DNA of 64,000 nt, taken from assembly GCA_028698335.1 (NCBI GenBank), contig JAQVDP010000011.1, positions 1 to 64,000 on the forward strand, read 5' to 3'. How positions within the stretch are numbered: the stretch's first letter is position 1; every line of letters begins with the position of its first letter. Origin of the DNA: Nevskiales bacterium (GTDB lineage: Bacteria; Pseudomonadota; Gammaproteobacteria; Nevskiales; Nevskiaceae). The notes beneath the pieces are model-generated. The model was not told where the DNA came from. It saw nothing but the letters and a program-made list of their open reading frames with translations, and searched no databases. Below are positions 17,252 to 27,175 of this stretch, piece after piece. Position numbers and translations under genes: made by a program.

Positions 17252-18958
17252 ATGCGTCTATCGACATTCCCGCTGCACACCACCAAAGAGACTCCGGCCG
17301 ACGCCGAGGTCGTTTCGCACCAGTTGATGCTGCGTGCCGGCTATATCCGCAAGCTGGGCGCCGGCCTCTACACCTGGCTGCCGATCGGTCTGCGCACGCT
17401 GCAGAAGATCGAGGCGATCGTCCGCGAGGAGATGAATCGCGCGGGCGCGATGGAGGTGCTGATGCCGTCGGTGCATCCGGCCGAGCTGTGGCAGGAATCG
17501 GGCCGTTGGCAGGTGATGGGCGACGAAATGCTGCGATTCAAGGATCGCCATGGCAATGAGTTCGCCTACGGTCCGACCCACGAGGAAGTGGTCTGCCACT
17601 ACGTCCGGCAGGACTATCGCTCGTACCGGCAGTTGCCGGTGAATCTGTACCAGATCCAGACCAAGTTCCGCGACGAGCGGCGTCCGCGCTTCGGGGTGAT
17701 GCGCTCGCGCGAGTTCATCATGAAGGATGCCTACTCGTTCCACATGGACGCGGAGGATCTGGCGCGGGAATACGAGAACATGCGTGCGGCCTACGCGCGG
17801 ATCTTCGATCGGCTCGGCGTCGACTACCGTATCGTCAAGGCCGATTCCGGCAACATCGGCGGCAGCCGCTCCGAGGAATTCCACGTGCTGGCGGGCTCCG
17901 GCGAGGACCTGCTCGCGGTGTCCGACAGCGGTCCCTACGCGGCCAACGTCGAGGCGGCCGAGACCCTGCCGCATCCGGCGCCGCGGCCTGCGCCCGCCGC
18001 TGCGCTGGAGACGGTGGCGACGCCGGGGCAGAAGACCTGCGAGCAGGTGTCCAGGTTCCTGGATGTTCCACTGACCGGCAAGGTCAAGCTGCTTGTCGTC
18101 AAGGGCGCCGACGGCGGCCTGGTCGGCGTGGCACTGCGCGGCGATCATCAGCTCAACGAGATCAAGGCCGCGAAGCATGCGGCGATCGCCGATCCGCTGC
18201 AGATGGCGACTCCGGAAGAAGTCGAGCAGGCCTTCGGCTGCGAAGTCGGCTATCTGGGGCCGGTGCGTTGTCCGATTCCGGTGATCGCGGATTTCGCCGC
18301 GGCGGCGCTGACCGACTTCGTGTGCGGGGCCAACCAGAACGATCACCATCTCAAGGGCGCCAACTGGGGGCGCGACTGCGGAGAGCCGGCCGTTGCCGAT
18401 CTGCGCATGATCTGCGAGGGCGATCCGAGCCCGGACGGCAACGGGGAGATCCGCTTCTATCGCGGAATCGAGGGCGGACACATTTTCCAGCTCGGCAGCA
18501 AGTACACGACGGCGATGGACGTGTCGGTCCTCGACGAGAACGGGCAGTCCGTGACCCTGCAGATGGGCTGCTACGGCATCGGAATCACGCGCCTCGCGGC
18601 CGCGGTGATCGAACAGTCGCACGATGCCGCCGGCATCATCTGGCCTGACGCGATCGCGCCGTTCAAGGTCGTGTTGTGTCCGATCGGGCTGGAGAAATCC
18701 GAGACCGTGCGCGTCGCGGTCGAGACGCTGTACGGCGAGCTGCTCGAAGCGGGTGTCCAGGTGCTGCTCGACGATCGCGGTGCGCGCCCCGGTGCGATGT
18801 TCGCGGACGCCGAGCTGATCGGCATTCCGCATCGCATCGTGATCGGCGACAAGGGGCTGGCCAACCAGCAGTTCGAGTACAAGCATCGTCGTGCCGAGAA
18901 GGCCGAGATGATCGCCGCCACGACCGCGGCGGTGCTGGAGCGGCTCGCGGCCGCCTGA
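17252..18958 (+). CDS. proS: Prolyl-tRNA synthetase
   Basis: ProS charges tRNA-Pro. At 568 aa it is the bacterial type with an inserted editing (INS) domain between class II motifs 2 and 3. Motif 2 is seen around TKFRDERRPRFGVMRSREF, followed by KDAYSFHMD. The INS domain spans roughly 230-400, and motif 3 around GCYGIGITRLAAA precedes the C-terminal anticodon-binding domain. The ATG at 17252 follows a TACAAT box at 17207-17212, a possible -10. It is followed after 16 bp by a lytic transglycosylase gene. Confidence 0.98.
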   Translation: MRLSTFPLHTTKETPADAEVVSHQLMLRAGYIRKLGAGLYTWLPIGLRTLQKIEAIVREEMNRAGAMEVLMPSVHPAELWQESGRWQVMGDEMLRFKDRHGNEFAYGPTHEEVVCHYVRQDYRSYRQLPVNLYQIQTKFRDERRPRFGVMRSREFIMKDAYSFHMDAEDLAREYENMRAAYARIFDRLGVDYRIVKADSGNIGGSRSEEFHVLAGSGEDLLAVSDSGPYAANVEAAETLPHPAPRPAPAAALETVATPGQKTCEQVSRFLDVPLTGKVKLLVVKGADGGLVGVALRGDHQLNEIKAAKHAAIADPLQMATPEEVEQAFGCEVGYLGPVRCPIPVIADFAAAALTDFVCGANQNDHHLKGANWGRDCGEPAVADLRMICEGDPSPDGNGEIRFYRGIEGGHIFQLGSKYTTAMDVSVLDENGQSVTLQMGCYGIGITRLAAAVIEQSHDAAGIIWPDAIAPFKVVLCPIGLEKSETVRVAVETLYGELLEAGVQVLLDDRGARPGAMFADAELIGIPHRIVIGDKGLANQQFEYKHRRAEKAEMIAATTAAVLERLAAA

Positions 18959-18974
18959 GCCGCCGGGCGCGCCG

Positions 18975-19586
18975 GTGAGACGCGGGGCCTGGGATCGACG
19001 TATCGCCCGCAGTCCGCGCGGCTGCGTGGCTGCGGTGCTGGCGGGGTTGCTGTCGTGGGCGCCGGTGACTGTCGCCGCGCCGACGGCGCCGCCCGAGCCC
19101 GCGCTGCGGGCGTTGCTGAAGCGCACGATCGACGCCGCCGACAGTTTCGAGCATCGTTTCGACGCGGAGGTCTGGCTGGTCGACATGTCGACGCGCCTCC
19201 AGCGCTTCGTGCCCGACGAGCGCGAACGTCTGGGGCTGTTGCGCCTGGTACACGCCGAGGCCCGGCGCGCCAAGCTGTCCCCCGAGCTGGTGCTGGCCCT
19301 GATCGAGGTCGAGAGCGCATTCGACCGGTTCGCCGTCTCGACGGCGGGGGCACAGGGGCTGATGCAGATCATGCCGTTCTGGCTCGACGAAATCGGCCAT
19401 CCCGACGACAACCTGTTTCATGCGCAGACCAATCTGCGCATGGGCTGCACCATCCTCAAGTTCTATCTGGACAAGGAGCAGGGCAACCTGGTGCGGGCCC
19501 TGGGGCGCTACAACGGCAGCCTCGGCAAGCTCGACTATCCGTCGCGGGTGATCCGCGCGCTGAACCGCCGCTGGTACCGCGGGTAG
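18975..19586 (+). CDS. Lytic murein transglycosylase, SLT family
   Basis: The 203-aa exported protein has a cleavable signal peptide (hydrophobic stretch about 17-34 ending VAA). Its SLT domain has the catalytic Glu113 in LALIEVESAFD, GAQGLMQIMP at 125-134 and ALGRYNGS near the end. Such enzymes cleave the MurNAc-GlcNAc bond of peptidoglycan with 1,6-anhydro product formation in the periplasm. The GTG start is 16 bp after proS. It has no LysM or other binding domain, making it a small stand-alone transglycosylase. Confidence 0.88.
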   Translation: MRRGAWDRRIARSPRGCVAAVLAGLLSWAPVTVAAPTAPPEPALRALLKRTIDAADSFEHRFDAEVWLVDMSTRLQRFVPDERERLGLLRLVHAEARRAKLSPELVLALIEVESAFDRFAVSTAGAQGLMQIMPFWLDEIGHPDDNLFHAQTNLRMGCTILKFYLDKEQGNLVRALGRYNGSLGKLDYPSRVIRALNRRWYRG

Positions 19587-19598
19587 CCGCGCCGCGGA

Positions 19599-20201
19599 TC
19601 AGGCGAAGCGGAACAGCGTCGGCAGGATGCCGTTGGTCTGCAATTCGCCGACCAGCAACACCGCCGCCGAGGCCCATGCGAACCACAGCGCGTCCATCAG
19701 GTGGCGGCGGAACAGCCGGGGATGCGCGACGTATTCGGTCGGCTCGGTCAGCTGCTGCAAGCGCGGCATGAAGCGCGGAACCTTGCGGGCGTAGTCTTCC
19801 CAGTCCGTGCCGTAAAGCTTGCGCAGGCGCGCTTCCTCGCTGCGGATGACGCCGGGATAGGTCAGGGCGAAGATCAGCGCGACCGCGACCGCGAACGCGA
19901 TCGTGCCGGTGGTCAGGGCGACGCCGATGCCGCCGATGGCGCTGAAGAAGTACAGCGGATTGCGTGACATCGAGTATGGGCCGACCGTCAGCAGCGAGGA
20001 GTTCTTGTAGCCGACGATGTAGAGGTTGCACCACAGCCTGCCGACCATCGCGATGCCGACCAGGAACAGGCCCAGCGCCACCAGACCCTTGCCGACCAGC
20101 GGCAGCGTGGTGTTCCACAGGCTGCCGGTGATGGCGATCATGATCAGCAGGGCGGCAACCAGCAGCCGGGAAACCGCGATGCGATGACGCGCGAACCACA
20201 T
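19599..20201 (-). CDS. ICMT/PEMT-like membrane methyltransferase family protein
   Basis: The 200-aa integral membrane protein has about five hydrophobic segments and the signature of the isoprenylcysteine carboxyl methyltransferase/phospholipid methyltransferase family: LLTVGPYSMSRNPLYFFS, then EEARLRKLYGTDWEDYARKVP. The signature matches the SAM-binding C-terminal region of the family. The bacterial substrate is not known and is not necessarily a prenylated protein. It is convergent with the transglycosylase gene (12 bp apart). Confidence 0.8.
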   Translation of the reverse strand: MWFARHRIAVSRLLVAALLIMIAITGSLWNTTLPLVGKGLVALGLFLVGIAMVGRLWCNLYIVGYKNSSLLTVGPYSMSRNPLYFFSAIGGIGVALTTGTIAFAVAVALIFALTYPGVIRSEEARLRKLYGTDWEDYARKVPRFMPRLQQLTEPTEYVAHPRLFRRHLMDALWFAWASAAVLLVGELQTNGILPTLFRFA

Positions 20202-20336
20202 GTTCGGGTGCTCCTCCTAGAATGGATGCAGATTAAAGCCGATGGCTTGTCAACGGTCGGTTGGTGCGACCGACGGTGCGATTGGACACCGTCGCTGTGG
20301 CGATTTAGCAAGCATCGTGCCGATTGTGACCTGCGC

Positions 20337-21182
20337 TTATGGTGCCGGCGGCGTGCCGGCCTCGCGAATCTCGCCGATGCGGACGCGCGGCGTCGCATAG
20401 CGATGCGCGGTATCCAGCGCCTTGACCACGTCGTCGATCGTCGGGTTGCTGCGGATCTTGAGGCGCTGGCCGGCAAACAGCTTCTGCGGATCGTCGAGGC
20501 GGTCGAGATTGGCCTCCCAGATCAGCGGCCACAGCCACGGGTTGCCGTAGATCTCCGGCTTGCCGGAAATGATCCACAGGCTGTCGCCCGCCGCGACGAC
20601 GTAGCGCTTGGTCGCCTCGGCCAGCTCGTGGTTGAGGCGGGTGAGCAGTTCGTGGGCTTCGCGCCCGCGCCCGGCCGTGAGCAGCAGTTCCGCGCGGCGC
20701 TGGCGTTCGATCTGCGCGTTGCTCAGTCCGGTATAGGTCTGGGACTTCTGCAGCTCGACCTCGCCCATCAGGCGGAACTGCACGTCCAGTGCGGCGCCGC
20801 TACGGTTGAGGACGGTCGTGGCCAGCCGGCGCGCGGTGACCGCGTCACCACCCGCGGCGGCGTTGCGCGCCGTCGTCAGCAGGCGGCCCAGCTCGGCCGC
20901 ATCCGGCCACTGCGGGATCGTCTGGCTTGCGCGGTCGTAGTCCTGTTGCGCGCGCGCCAGCAGATCGCGATCGGCAGCGGAAAGAGCGGGTGCCCGCGGT
21001 GGCGGGGTGGTCGGGCGCGCCATCGATGGCGCCGGTGCCGGTTGCGGTGCGCGGGGCATGCGTTCCAGACGCGCGCGGTCGTCCGCCGGGCGCGCGGGGG
21101 CGTCGATCCGGTGCAGGCCGCAGCCGGACAGCGCCAGCAGCGCCGCAAGCGTCGCCGTGGCGATTGGGAGAGAACGGATCAT
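20337..21182 (-). CDS. LysM-domain lipoprotein
   Basis: The 281-aa product has a lipoprotein signal (lipobox LSGC, Cys21), a proline- and alanine-rich linker (about 25-65), a helical middle region (about 66-190) and a LysM domain beginning at YVVAAGDSLWIISGKPEIYG and ending at GQRLKIRSN. LysM domains bind peptidoglycan, so this is probably an envelope anchor or scaffold. It has no enzymatic domain that I can see. It is divergent from the wrbA-like gene with 54 bp between the starts. Confidence 0.82.
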   Translation of the reverse strand: MIRSLPIATATLAALLALSGCGLHRIDAPARPADDRARLERMPRAPQPAPAPSMARPTTPPPRAPALSAADRDLLARAQQDYDRASQTIPQWPDAAELGRLLTTARNAAAGGDAVTARRLATTVLNRSGAALDVQFRLMGEVELQKSQTYTGLSNAQIERQRRAELLLTAGRGREAHELLTRLNHELAEATKRYVVAAGDSLWIISGKPEIYGNPWLWPLIWEANLDRLDDPQKLFAGQRLKIRSNPTIDDVVKALDTAHRYATPRVRIGEIREAGTPPAP

Positions 21183-21215
21183 GGGCGAAGACTAGAATAC
21201 CCGCACCATTTTTGA

Positions 21216-22189
<974 letters not shown>

Positions 22190-22795
22190 GCGAAGCCTGA
22201 TCGAGCCGGTCCAGGGCGTCGAGCAGTGTCGCGGTATCGCGCGACTGCGTGCGCAGCAGCCAGCGCGAGACCTCGTCCGGCAGTGCCAGGCCGCGCTGGT
22301 GCGCGCGCAGGCGCAGGATGTCGCCGCGGTCCGTGTCGCTCAGCGGCTTGAGGCCGAGCACCGTCATCTGTGACAGGCGGGTGCGCAGGTCCGGCAGGGC
22401 GCAGTCCATCCGGTCCGGCGGATGCCCCGCGCTGCAGACATAGCCCAGCGCCTGCGCGCGCAGGCCGTCGAGCATGCGGATCAGGGCGGTGCACCAGGCG
22501 CGATCACCGGTGACGACATCCAGATCGTCGAGGATCACTGAGCCGTCCTGGCCGAAGCCTTCGAGGATGTCCGGGCCGTAGGGCGCCAGTTCGGACAGCG
22601 GCAGGTAAGCGCCTGCGTGCACACGGCAGGTCGCCTGCAGCAGGTGGGTGCGGCCACTGCCGGGTGCTCCGTAGAGCAGGACGGGAGCGGTCAGGTCCTG
22701 TAGCGCAGCGACCGCCTCGAGATTCGGCCCGGGAACGAAGCTTTCGAAACTCGCCGTGTCGCGCAGCCGGACCGCAAGCGGGAGTTGCGCGCCCT

Positions 22796-23929
22796 TCATG
22801 GCTCCCGCGGCGGGGTGGATTCGGGGGCGGCGGTGTTGGCAGTCGGCCGGTCCGGCCGGCCGTTCACCGGGGTCGCGCCGAGATACAGCGGGCTGCGCAG
22901 CCACTCGACCTTGGCGTGACGCAGCAGCACCGCGATCGCCGCCGAACCCGGCAGTGCCAGCAGCACGCCAACGAAGCCGAACAGCTGGCCACCGGCCATC
23001 AGCGCGAAGATCACCGCGACCGGATGCAGGCCGATCTTGTCGCCGACCAGCTTGGGCGTGAGCCACCAGCTTTCGAGGATCTGCCCGATGCCGAAGACGA
23101 TCGCGACCCAGAGCAGCGGCAGCAGGCTCTGTTCCTGCACCAGCATCGCGACCAGCGCTGCGACGAAGCCGACCGCGAAGCCGAGGTACGGCACGAAGCT
23201 GAGCATGCCGGCCCAGAAGCCGATGACCAGGGCCAGCTTGAGCCCGGCGATGGCGAGGCCGGTGCTGTAGAGAATCGCGAGCGCGATCATCACGCTGAGC
23301 TGGCCGCGGATGAACGAACCCATCACCTGGTCGGTCTCGGCGGCCAGCTGCGAGACTTTCGGCAGCATGCGCGGCGGAATCACCTTGCCGATCCAGGCCA
23401 CCAGATCGTCCCAGTCCCGCAGCAGATAGAACGTCACGATCGGCACCAGCAGCAGATTGCCGACGGCGGCCGCGAGCACGGCGCCCGACTGCGAAACGCG
23501 GTTCCACAGCTCCCTGGCCAGTCCGCTGGCATCGCTCCAGTGAGCGGCGACGACGCTCTTGAGGCTGATGATGTCGAGACGGATACCGTCGGGCAGGCTG
23601 ACGCCCAGCCACGGCAGCGCGACATCCTGGATCCATGCCAGCCAGTCCGGGATGTTGCGCAGCAGCGCGACCGATTGCTGGTACAGCAGCGGTGCGACAA
23701 GCACGGTGCCGACCAGTCCGGCGATCGTCAGGCCGAGAAAGACCGCGACGACGCCGGCGGTGCGGGACAGTCCCCAGCGCTGCAGGCGATCGACGATTGG
23801 GTCGCCGAGGTAGGCGAGGCCCGCGCCGATGACGAAGGGCGTCAGGATCGGGCCGAGCAGCCACAGCACGACCAGCCCGCCGAGACCGGCGGCGTACCAC
23901 ACCCAGCGCTCGAGCAGGACCGAATTCAC
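22796..23929 (-). CDS. AI-2E family transporter/PerM-like permease
   Basis: The 377-aa membrane protein has about eight transmembrane segments and belongs to the PerM/AI-2E transporter family (domain UPF0118), with features such as PFVIGAGLAYLGDPIVDRL, FYLLRDWDDL and SFVPYLGFAVGF. The transported substrate is not known from sequence. A proline-rich tail of about 25 residues follows the last helix. The GTG start at 23929 overlaps the DUF2066 stop (GTGA), and the stop overlaps the hda start, so the three genes are probably one operon. Confidence 0.9.
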   Translation of the reverse strand: MNSVLLERWVWYAAGLGGLVVLWLLGPILTPFVIGAGLAYLGDPIVDRLQRWGLSRTAGVVAVFLGLTIAGLVGTVLVAPLLYQQSVALLRNIPDWLAWIQDVALPWLGVSLPDGIRLDIISLKSVVAAHWSDASGLARELWNRVSQSGAVLAAAVGNLLLVPIVTFYLLRDWDDLVAWIGKVIPPRMLPKVSQLAAETDQVMGSFIRGQLSVMIALAILYSTGLAIAGLKLALVIGFWAGMLSFVPYLGFAVGFVAALVAMLVQEQSLLPLLWVAIVFGIGQILESWWLTPKLVGDKIGLHPVAVIFALMAGGQLFGFVGVLLALPGSAAIAVLLRHAKVEWLRSPLYLGATPVNGRPDRPTANTAAPESTPPREP

Positions 23930-24600
23930 GGCGCGCCGGTCGGGACCAGCCGGTAGACCAGCTCTCCCGGAGCAGAGCCCGGCGTGGCGCTGTTGTCCGG
24001 CCAGAAGCGGCCTCCGGCCATCAACGCGCCGCTGAGGCGTCCGGCACCCCCTTCGGCGCGTACGCGCAGCGACAGTTGCTGGCCCTGCGCACGAATCGCG
24101 CTGACCGACTCGACGCCCGGAAGATGCTGCAGCTCGGACATCACCCTGATATACGCGTCGGCACCGTCGATGCCGTTGATCACCAGGCGCAGTTCCTCGA
24201 CGTCCGCGGCGTAGACCCCCCAGACCGGGAGACCGAGGGCGCGTAGCCGGCTGTCGATGGCGTGGCTGTCGAAAGCCGCCTGCAGCATCAGGCCGCCGCT
24301 GGTGTCGCGCGTGTAGCCGTAGCGTTGCACGAGCTGTGCGGCTTCGGCGATGAGCGGTGCGGCAGCGTCGACGTTGGCGGCGCCGCTGACGCGGCCGATC
24401 ACCTGGCTCAGCGCGTCCGCCAGCGCGCCGTCGCGCGACGCGGGGGTCTGGTCGGCAACCGGAACCTGTCCCTGGTAGGGATTGCCCAGCGCGCTGTCGG
24501 CCGCCGTGAGTCCGGTGGCGTTGGCGGTGGGAGACTGGGCGCCTGCGAGTGCCGGCAGGATCAGCGTCAGAACGAAAATGAGGATACGCATGCGCGGCAT
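23926..24600 (-). CDS. DUF2066 exported protein
   Basis: The 224-aa product has a signal peptide (MRILIFVLTLILPALAGAQ after a possible earlier Met at position 1) and a DUF2066 pattern in which DGALADALSQVIGRVSG is the recognisable part. DUF2066 proteins are usually encoded upstream of perM and hda and divergent from purM, exactly as here. Function is unknown. The start could be the ATG at 24600 or the one at 24591; the latter gives a cleaner signal peptide. It is 83 bp from the divergent purM start. Confidence 0.8.
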   Translation of the reverse strand: MPRMRILIFVLTLILPALAGAQSPTANATGLTAADSALGNPYQGQVPVADQTPASRDGALADALSQVIGRVSGAANVDAAAPLIAEAAQLVQRYGYTRDTSGGLMLQAAFDSHAIDSRLRALGLPVWGVYAADVEELRLVINGIDGADAYIRVMSELQHLPGVESVSAIRAQGQQLSLRVRAEGGAGRLSGALMAGGRFWPDNSATPGSAPGELVYRLVPTGAP

Positions 24601-24683
24601 TATCTTGCGCTTGCGGATAGAATAACAACGACTTCACGGCCCGGATTCCGGGCCGTAACGCTTAGCGCTGCAGGAAAACGATC

Positions 24684-25715
24684 ATGAGCAAGACTACCGG
24701 CCTGACTTATCGGGATGCCGGCGTGGACATCGATGCCGGTGACGCGCTGGTCGACGATATCAAGAAGATCGTCAAGACCACCACGCGTCCGGAGGTGATG
24801 GCGGGGGTCGGTGGTTTCGGGGCGCTGGTGGGGCTGCCGAAGAAGTACAAGGAGCCGGTGCTGGTCAGCGGAACCGACGGCGTCGGGACCAAGCTGCTGC
24901 TCGGGCTCAAGACCGGGCAGGTCGAAGGTCTGGGCCAGGATCTGGTGGCGATGTGTGTCAACGACGTTCTGGTTGCCGGCGCCGAGCCGCTGTTCTTCCT
25001 CGACTACTTCGCGACCGGCAAGCTCGACCGCAAGGTTGCGGCGCAGGTGATCAAGGGCGTCGCCCGCGGCTGCCGTCTGGCCGGATGTGCACTGGTCGGC
25101 GGCGAAACCGCCGAGATGCCGGGCATGTATCCGCCGGGGGAATTCGATCTGGCCGGCTTCTGTGTGGCGGTGGCCGAGAAGAAGAAGCTGATCGACGGCA
25201 AGGGCATTCGCCGCGGTGACGTCATCATCGCGCTGCCGTCGACGGGGCCGCATTCGAACGGCTATTCGCTGGTGCGTCGTATCCTGCAGCGTCGCCGCAG
25301 TCCGCTCACCCAGGTCTTCGGCAAGGGCACGCTGGCCGACGCCCTGATGGCGCCGACGCAGATCTACGTCAAACCGGTCCTGCAGTTGCTCGACGCCGGT
25401 GTCTCCGTTCGCGGGATGGCCCATATCACCGGTGGCGGCGTGCCGGGGAATCTCCCGCGCTGCTTCCCGGCGGGGGTTGGCGCGGTGGTCGATACGGCGA
25501 GCTGGCGACAGCCGGAGGTCTTCGACTGGCTGCAGACGCAGGGCAAGGTCGACGACGAGGAAATGCGCCGGGTCTTCAACTGCGGAATCGGATTCACCAT
25601 CGTCGTGCCGCGCCGCGCGGCCGATGAGGCACTTGCGATCCTCAAGAAGGCCCGCGCCAAGCCGTGGATGCTCGGAGAGATCGTCGACGGTGACGGCGAG
25701 GTCCGCTACGCCTGA
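24684..25715 (+). CDS. purM: Phosphoribosylformylglycinamidine cyclo-ligase
   Basis: PurM (AIR synthetase) closes the imidazole ring in de novo purine synthesis, using ATP. The 343-aa product matches the family length and has [17 protein letters not shown] at the start, the [13 protein letters not shown] phosphate-binding loop, the [24 protein letters not shown] stretch and [11 protein letters not shown]. The next step-related gene purN follows 61 bp downstream on the same strand, the common purMN arrangement. Confidence 0.98.
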   Translation: MSKTTGLTYRDAGVDIDAGDALVDDIKKIVKTTTRPEVMAGVGGFGALVGLPKKYKEPVLVSGTDGVGTKLLLGLKTGQVEGLGQDLVAMCVNDVLVAGAEPLFFLDYFATGKLDRKVAAQVIKGVARGCRLAGCALVGGETAEMPGMYPPGEFDLAGFCVAVAEKKKLIDGKGIRRGDVIIALPSTGPHSNGYSLVRRILQRRRSPLTQVFGKGTLADALMAPTQIYVKPVLQLLDAGVSVRGMAHITGGGVPGNLPRCFPAGVGAVVDTASWRQPEVFDWLQTQGKVDDEEMRRVFNCGIGFTIVVPRRAADEALAILKKARAKPWMLGEIVDGDGEVRYA

Positions 25716-25776
25716 CGGATGCCGTGTGCCGGACCATCATGAGGCGAGACGCGACGCGATCGATGGGCGGCGCCCG

Positions 25777-26439
25777 ATGAGCGCGCGCATCGTCGTTCTG
25801 ATTTCGGGCGCGGGGCGCAATCTGCAGGCGATCATCGACGCCTGCGCGACGCACCGGATCGACGGCGACATCGTGGCGGTAATCAGCAACCGCGCGCAGG
25901 CCGCAGGGCTGGCGCGTGCGCAGGCCGCGGGGATTCCGACTCACGTGCTGGCACATCAGGACTTCGCCGACCGTGCGCTCTACGATGCCGCGCTTGCGGC
26001 CCTGATCGACCGTCATCAGCCGGACATCGTCGTATTGGCAGGCTTCATGCGGATCCTTACGGCGGATCTGGTCCGCCACTATCGAGGCCGCATGCTCAAC
26101 ATTCATCCGTCTCTGTTGCCGAAATACCCGGGTTTGCACACGCACCGGCGCGCGCTTGAAGCCGGCGACCACGAGCACGGTGCGACGGTGCATTTCGTGA
26201 CCGAGGAGCTCGATGGCGGCCCTGCGATAGTTCAGGGCAAGTTAATCGTGCGGCCGGAGGATACCGAGGAAACCCTGGCGGAGCGCGTCATGCGAGATGT
26301 CGAACTGAAGATCTACCCGCAGGCGGTGGCCTGGCTGGCGCGCGGCGACGTTGCGCTCGTCGGGGATCGGGTCCGCTTCGGTCCCGGGCCGTTGCGCGCA
26401 CCGCTGCAGCTCGATGCGCTCGCGGAGGAATTCCGATGA
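25777..26439 (+). CDS. purN: Phosphoribosylglycinamide formyltransferase
   Basis: PurN transfers the formyl group of 10-formyl-tetrahydrofolate to GAR in purine synthesis. The 220-aa product starts at the ATG at 25777 (MSARIVVLISGAGRNLQAI, the GAR-binding loop). It has LAGFMRIL and the catalytic-site HPSLLPKYPGLHTHRRALEAGD, then GATVHFVTEELDGGP with the conserved Asp. An unusual point is GAGRN where many have GxGSN. Its stop overlaps the start of the DUF3108 gene by 4 bases. Confidence 0.96.
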   Translation: MSARIVVLISGAGRNLQAIIDACATHRIDGDIVAVISNRAQAAGLARAQAAGIPTHVLAHQDFADRALYDAALAALIDRHQPDIVVLAGFMRILTADLVRHYRGRMLNIHPSLLPKYPGLHTHRRALEAGDHEHGATVHFVTEELDGGPAIVQGKLIVRPEDTEETLAERVMRDVELKIYPQAVAWLARGDVALVGDRVRFGPGPLRAPLQLDALAEEFR

Positions 26440-27173
26440 CTCGCGCGTTGCTGGTGCTGCTGTCGGCTGGGATGTGGGCAGCGGCGGCGCATGCCGAGAC
26501 CAGCGCTGCGTCGCATCTAGAGGCGCGTTCGAGCCGCTACGACGTCGAGTGGAGCGGATTCTCGCTCGGGGAGGGGACGATCAGCCTCAAGCCGCTCGAG
26601 GACAATTGCTACCGCTACGTCTCGACCACTGACCCCATCGCCCTGGTGCGCTGGACTTTCGGCTCCCCCCGCGAGGAGAGCGCGTTCTGCCTGGAAGGGG
26701 ACCAGGTCCGTCCGGTGACCTTCCGCTACGTCAACGAACGCCGCGAGAAGGACAGTTTCAGTCTCGACTTCGACTGGCGCGCCGGCACCGTCAAGACGCT
26801 CAAGCAGGGCGAGATGACGATCCGGGAACTGCCCGAGACGGCATACGACCGTTTCGTGATCCGCGAGGCGATCCGGCTGTGGGTGATCCGGCATTTCGAG
26901 GGTTCGGCGCCTGGCGAGGCCGAGTTCGTGCTGGTCAACGACGACAAGATGAAGAGCTACCGTTTCGCGGTGGTGCCGGGTCAGCAGATCAGCACGCCGG
27001 CGGGTTCGTTCGAAACGGTGCGGGTGGATCGCATCGATGATCCGCGCCGCAAGGCGCACTACTGGCTTGCGCCGGAACTCGACTATCTGCCGGTCAAGCT
27101 CGAGCAGTACAAGAAGGACAAGCTCGAGCTGCGCATGACCATGCTCTCGACCGGCCCCCTGAAGCCGCGCTGA
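26436..27173 (+). CDS. DUF3108 exported protein
   Basis: The 245-aa product has a signal peptide (cleavage near AAAAHA-ET) and a DUF3108 domain, with the features YDVEWSGFSLGEGTISL, a central RYVNERREKDSFSLDFDW stretch and a closing PVKLEQYKKDKLELRMTM. DUF3108 proteins are periplasmic, predicted all-beta, and often lie after purN in gammaproteobacteria. Function is unknown. The ATG overlaps the purN stop (ATGA). The convergent Nudix-MBL gene ends only 2 bp away. Confidence 0.85.
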   Translation: MTRALLVLLSAGMWAAAAHAETSAASHLEARSSRYDVEWSGFSLGEGTISLKPLEDNCYRYVSTTDPIALVRWTFGSPREESAFCLEGDQVRPVTFRYVNERREKDSFSLDFDWRAGTVKTLKQGEMTIRELPETAYDRFVIREAIRLWVIRHFEGSAPGEAEFVLVNDDKMKSYRFAVVPGQQISTPAGSFETVRVDRIDDPRRKAHYWLAPELDYLPVKLEQYKKDKLELRMTMLSTGPLKPR

Positions 27174-27175
27174 GC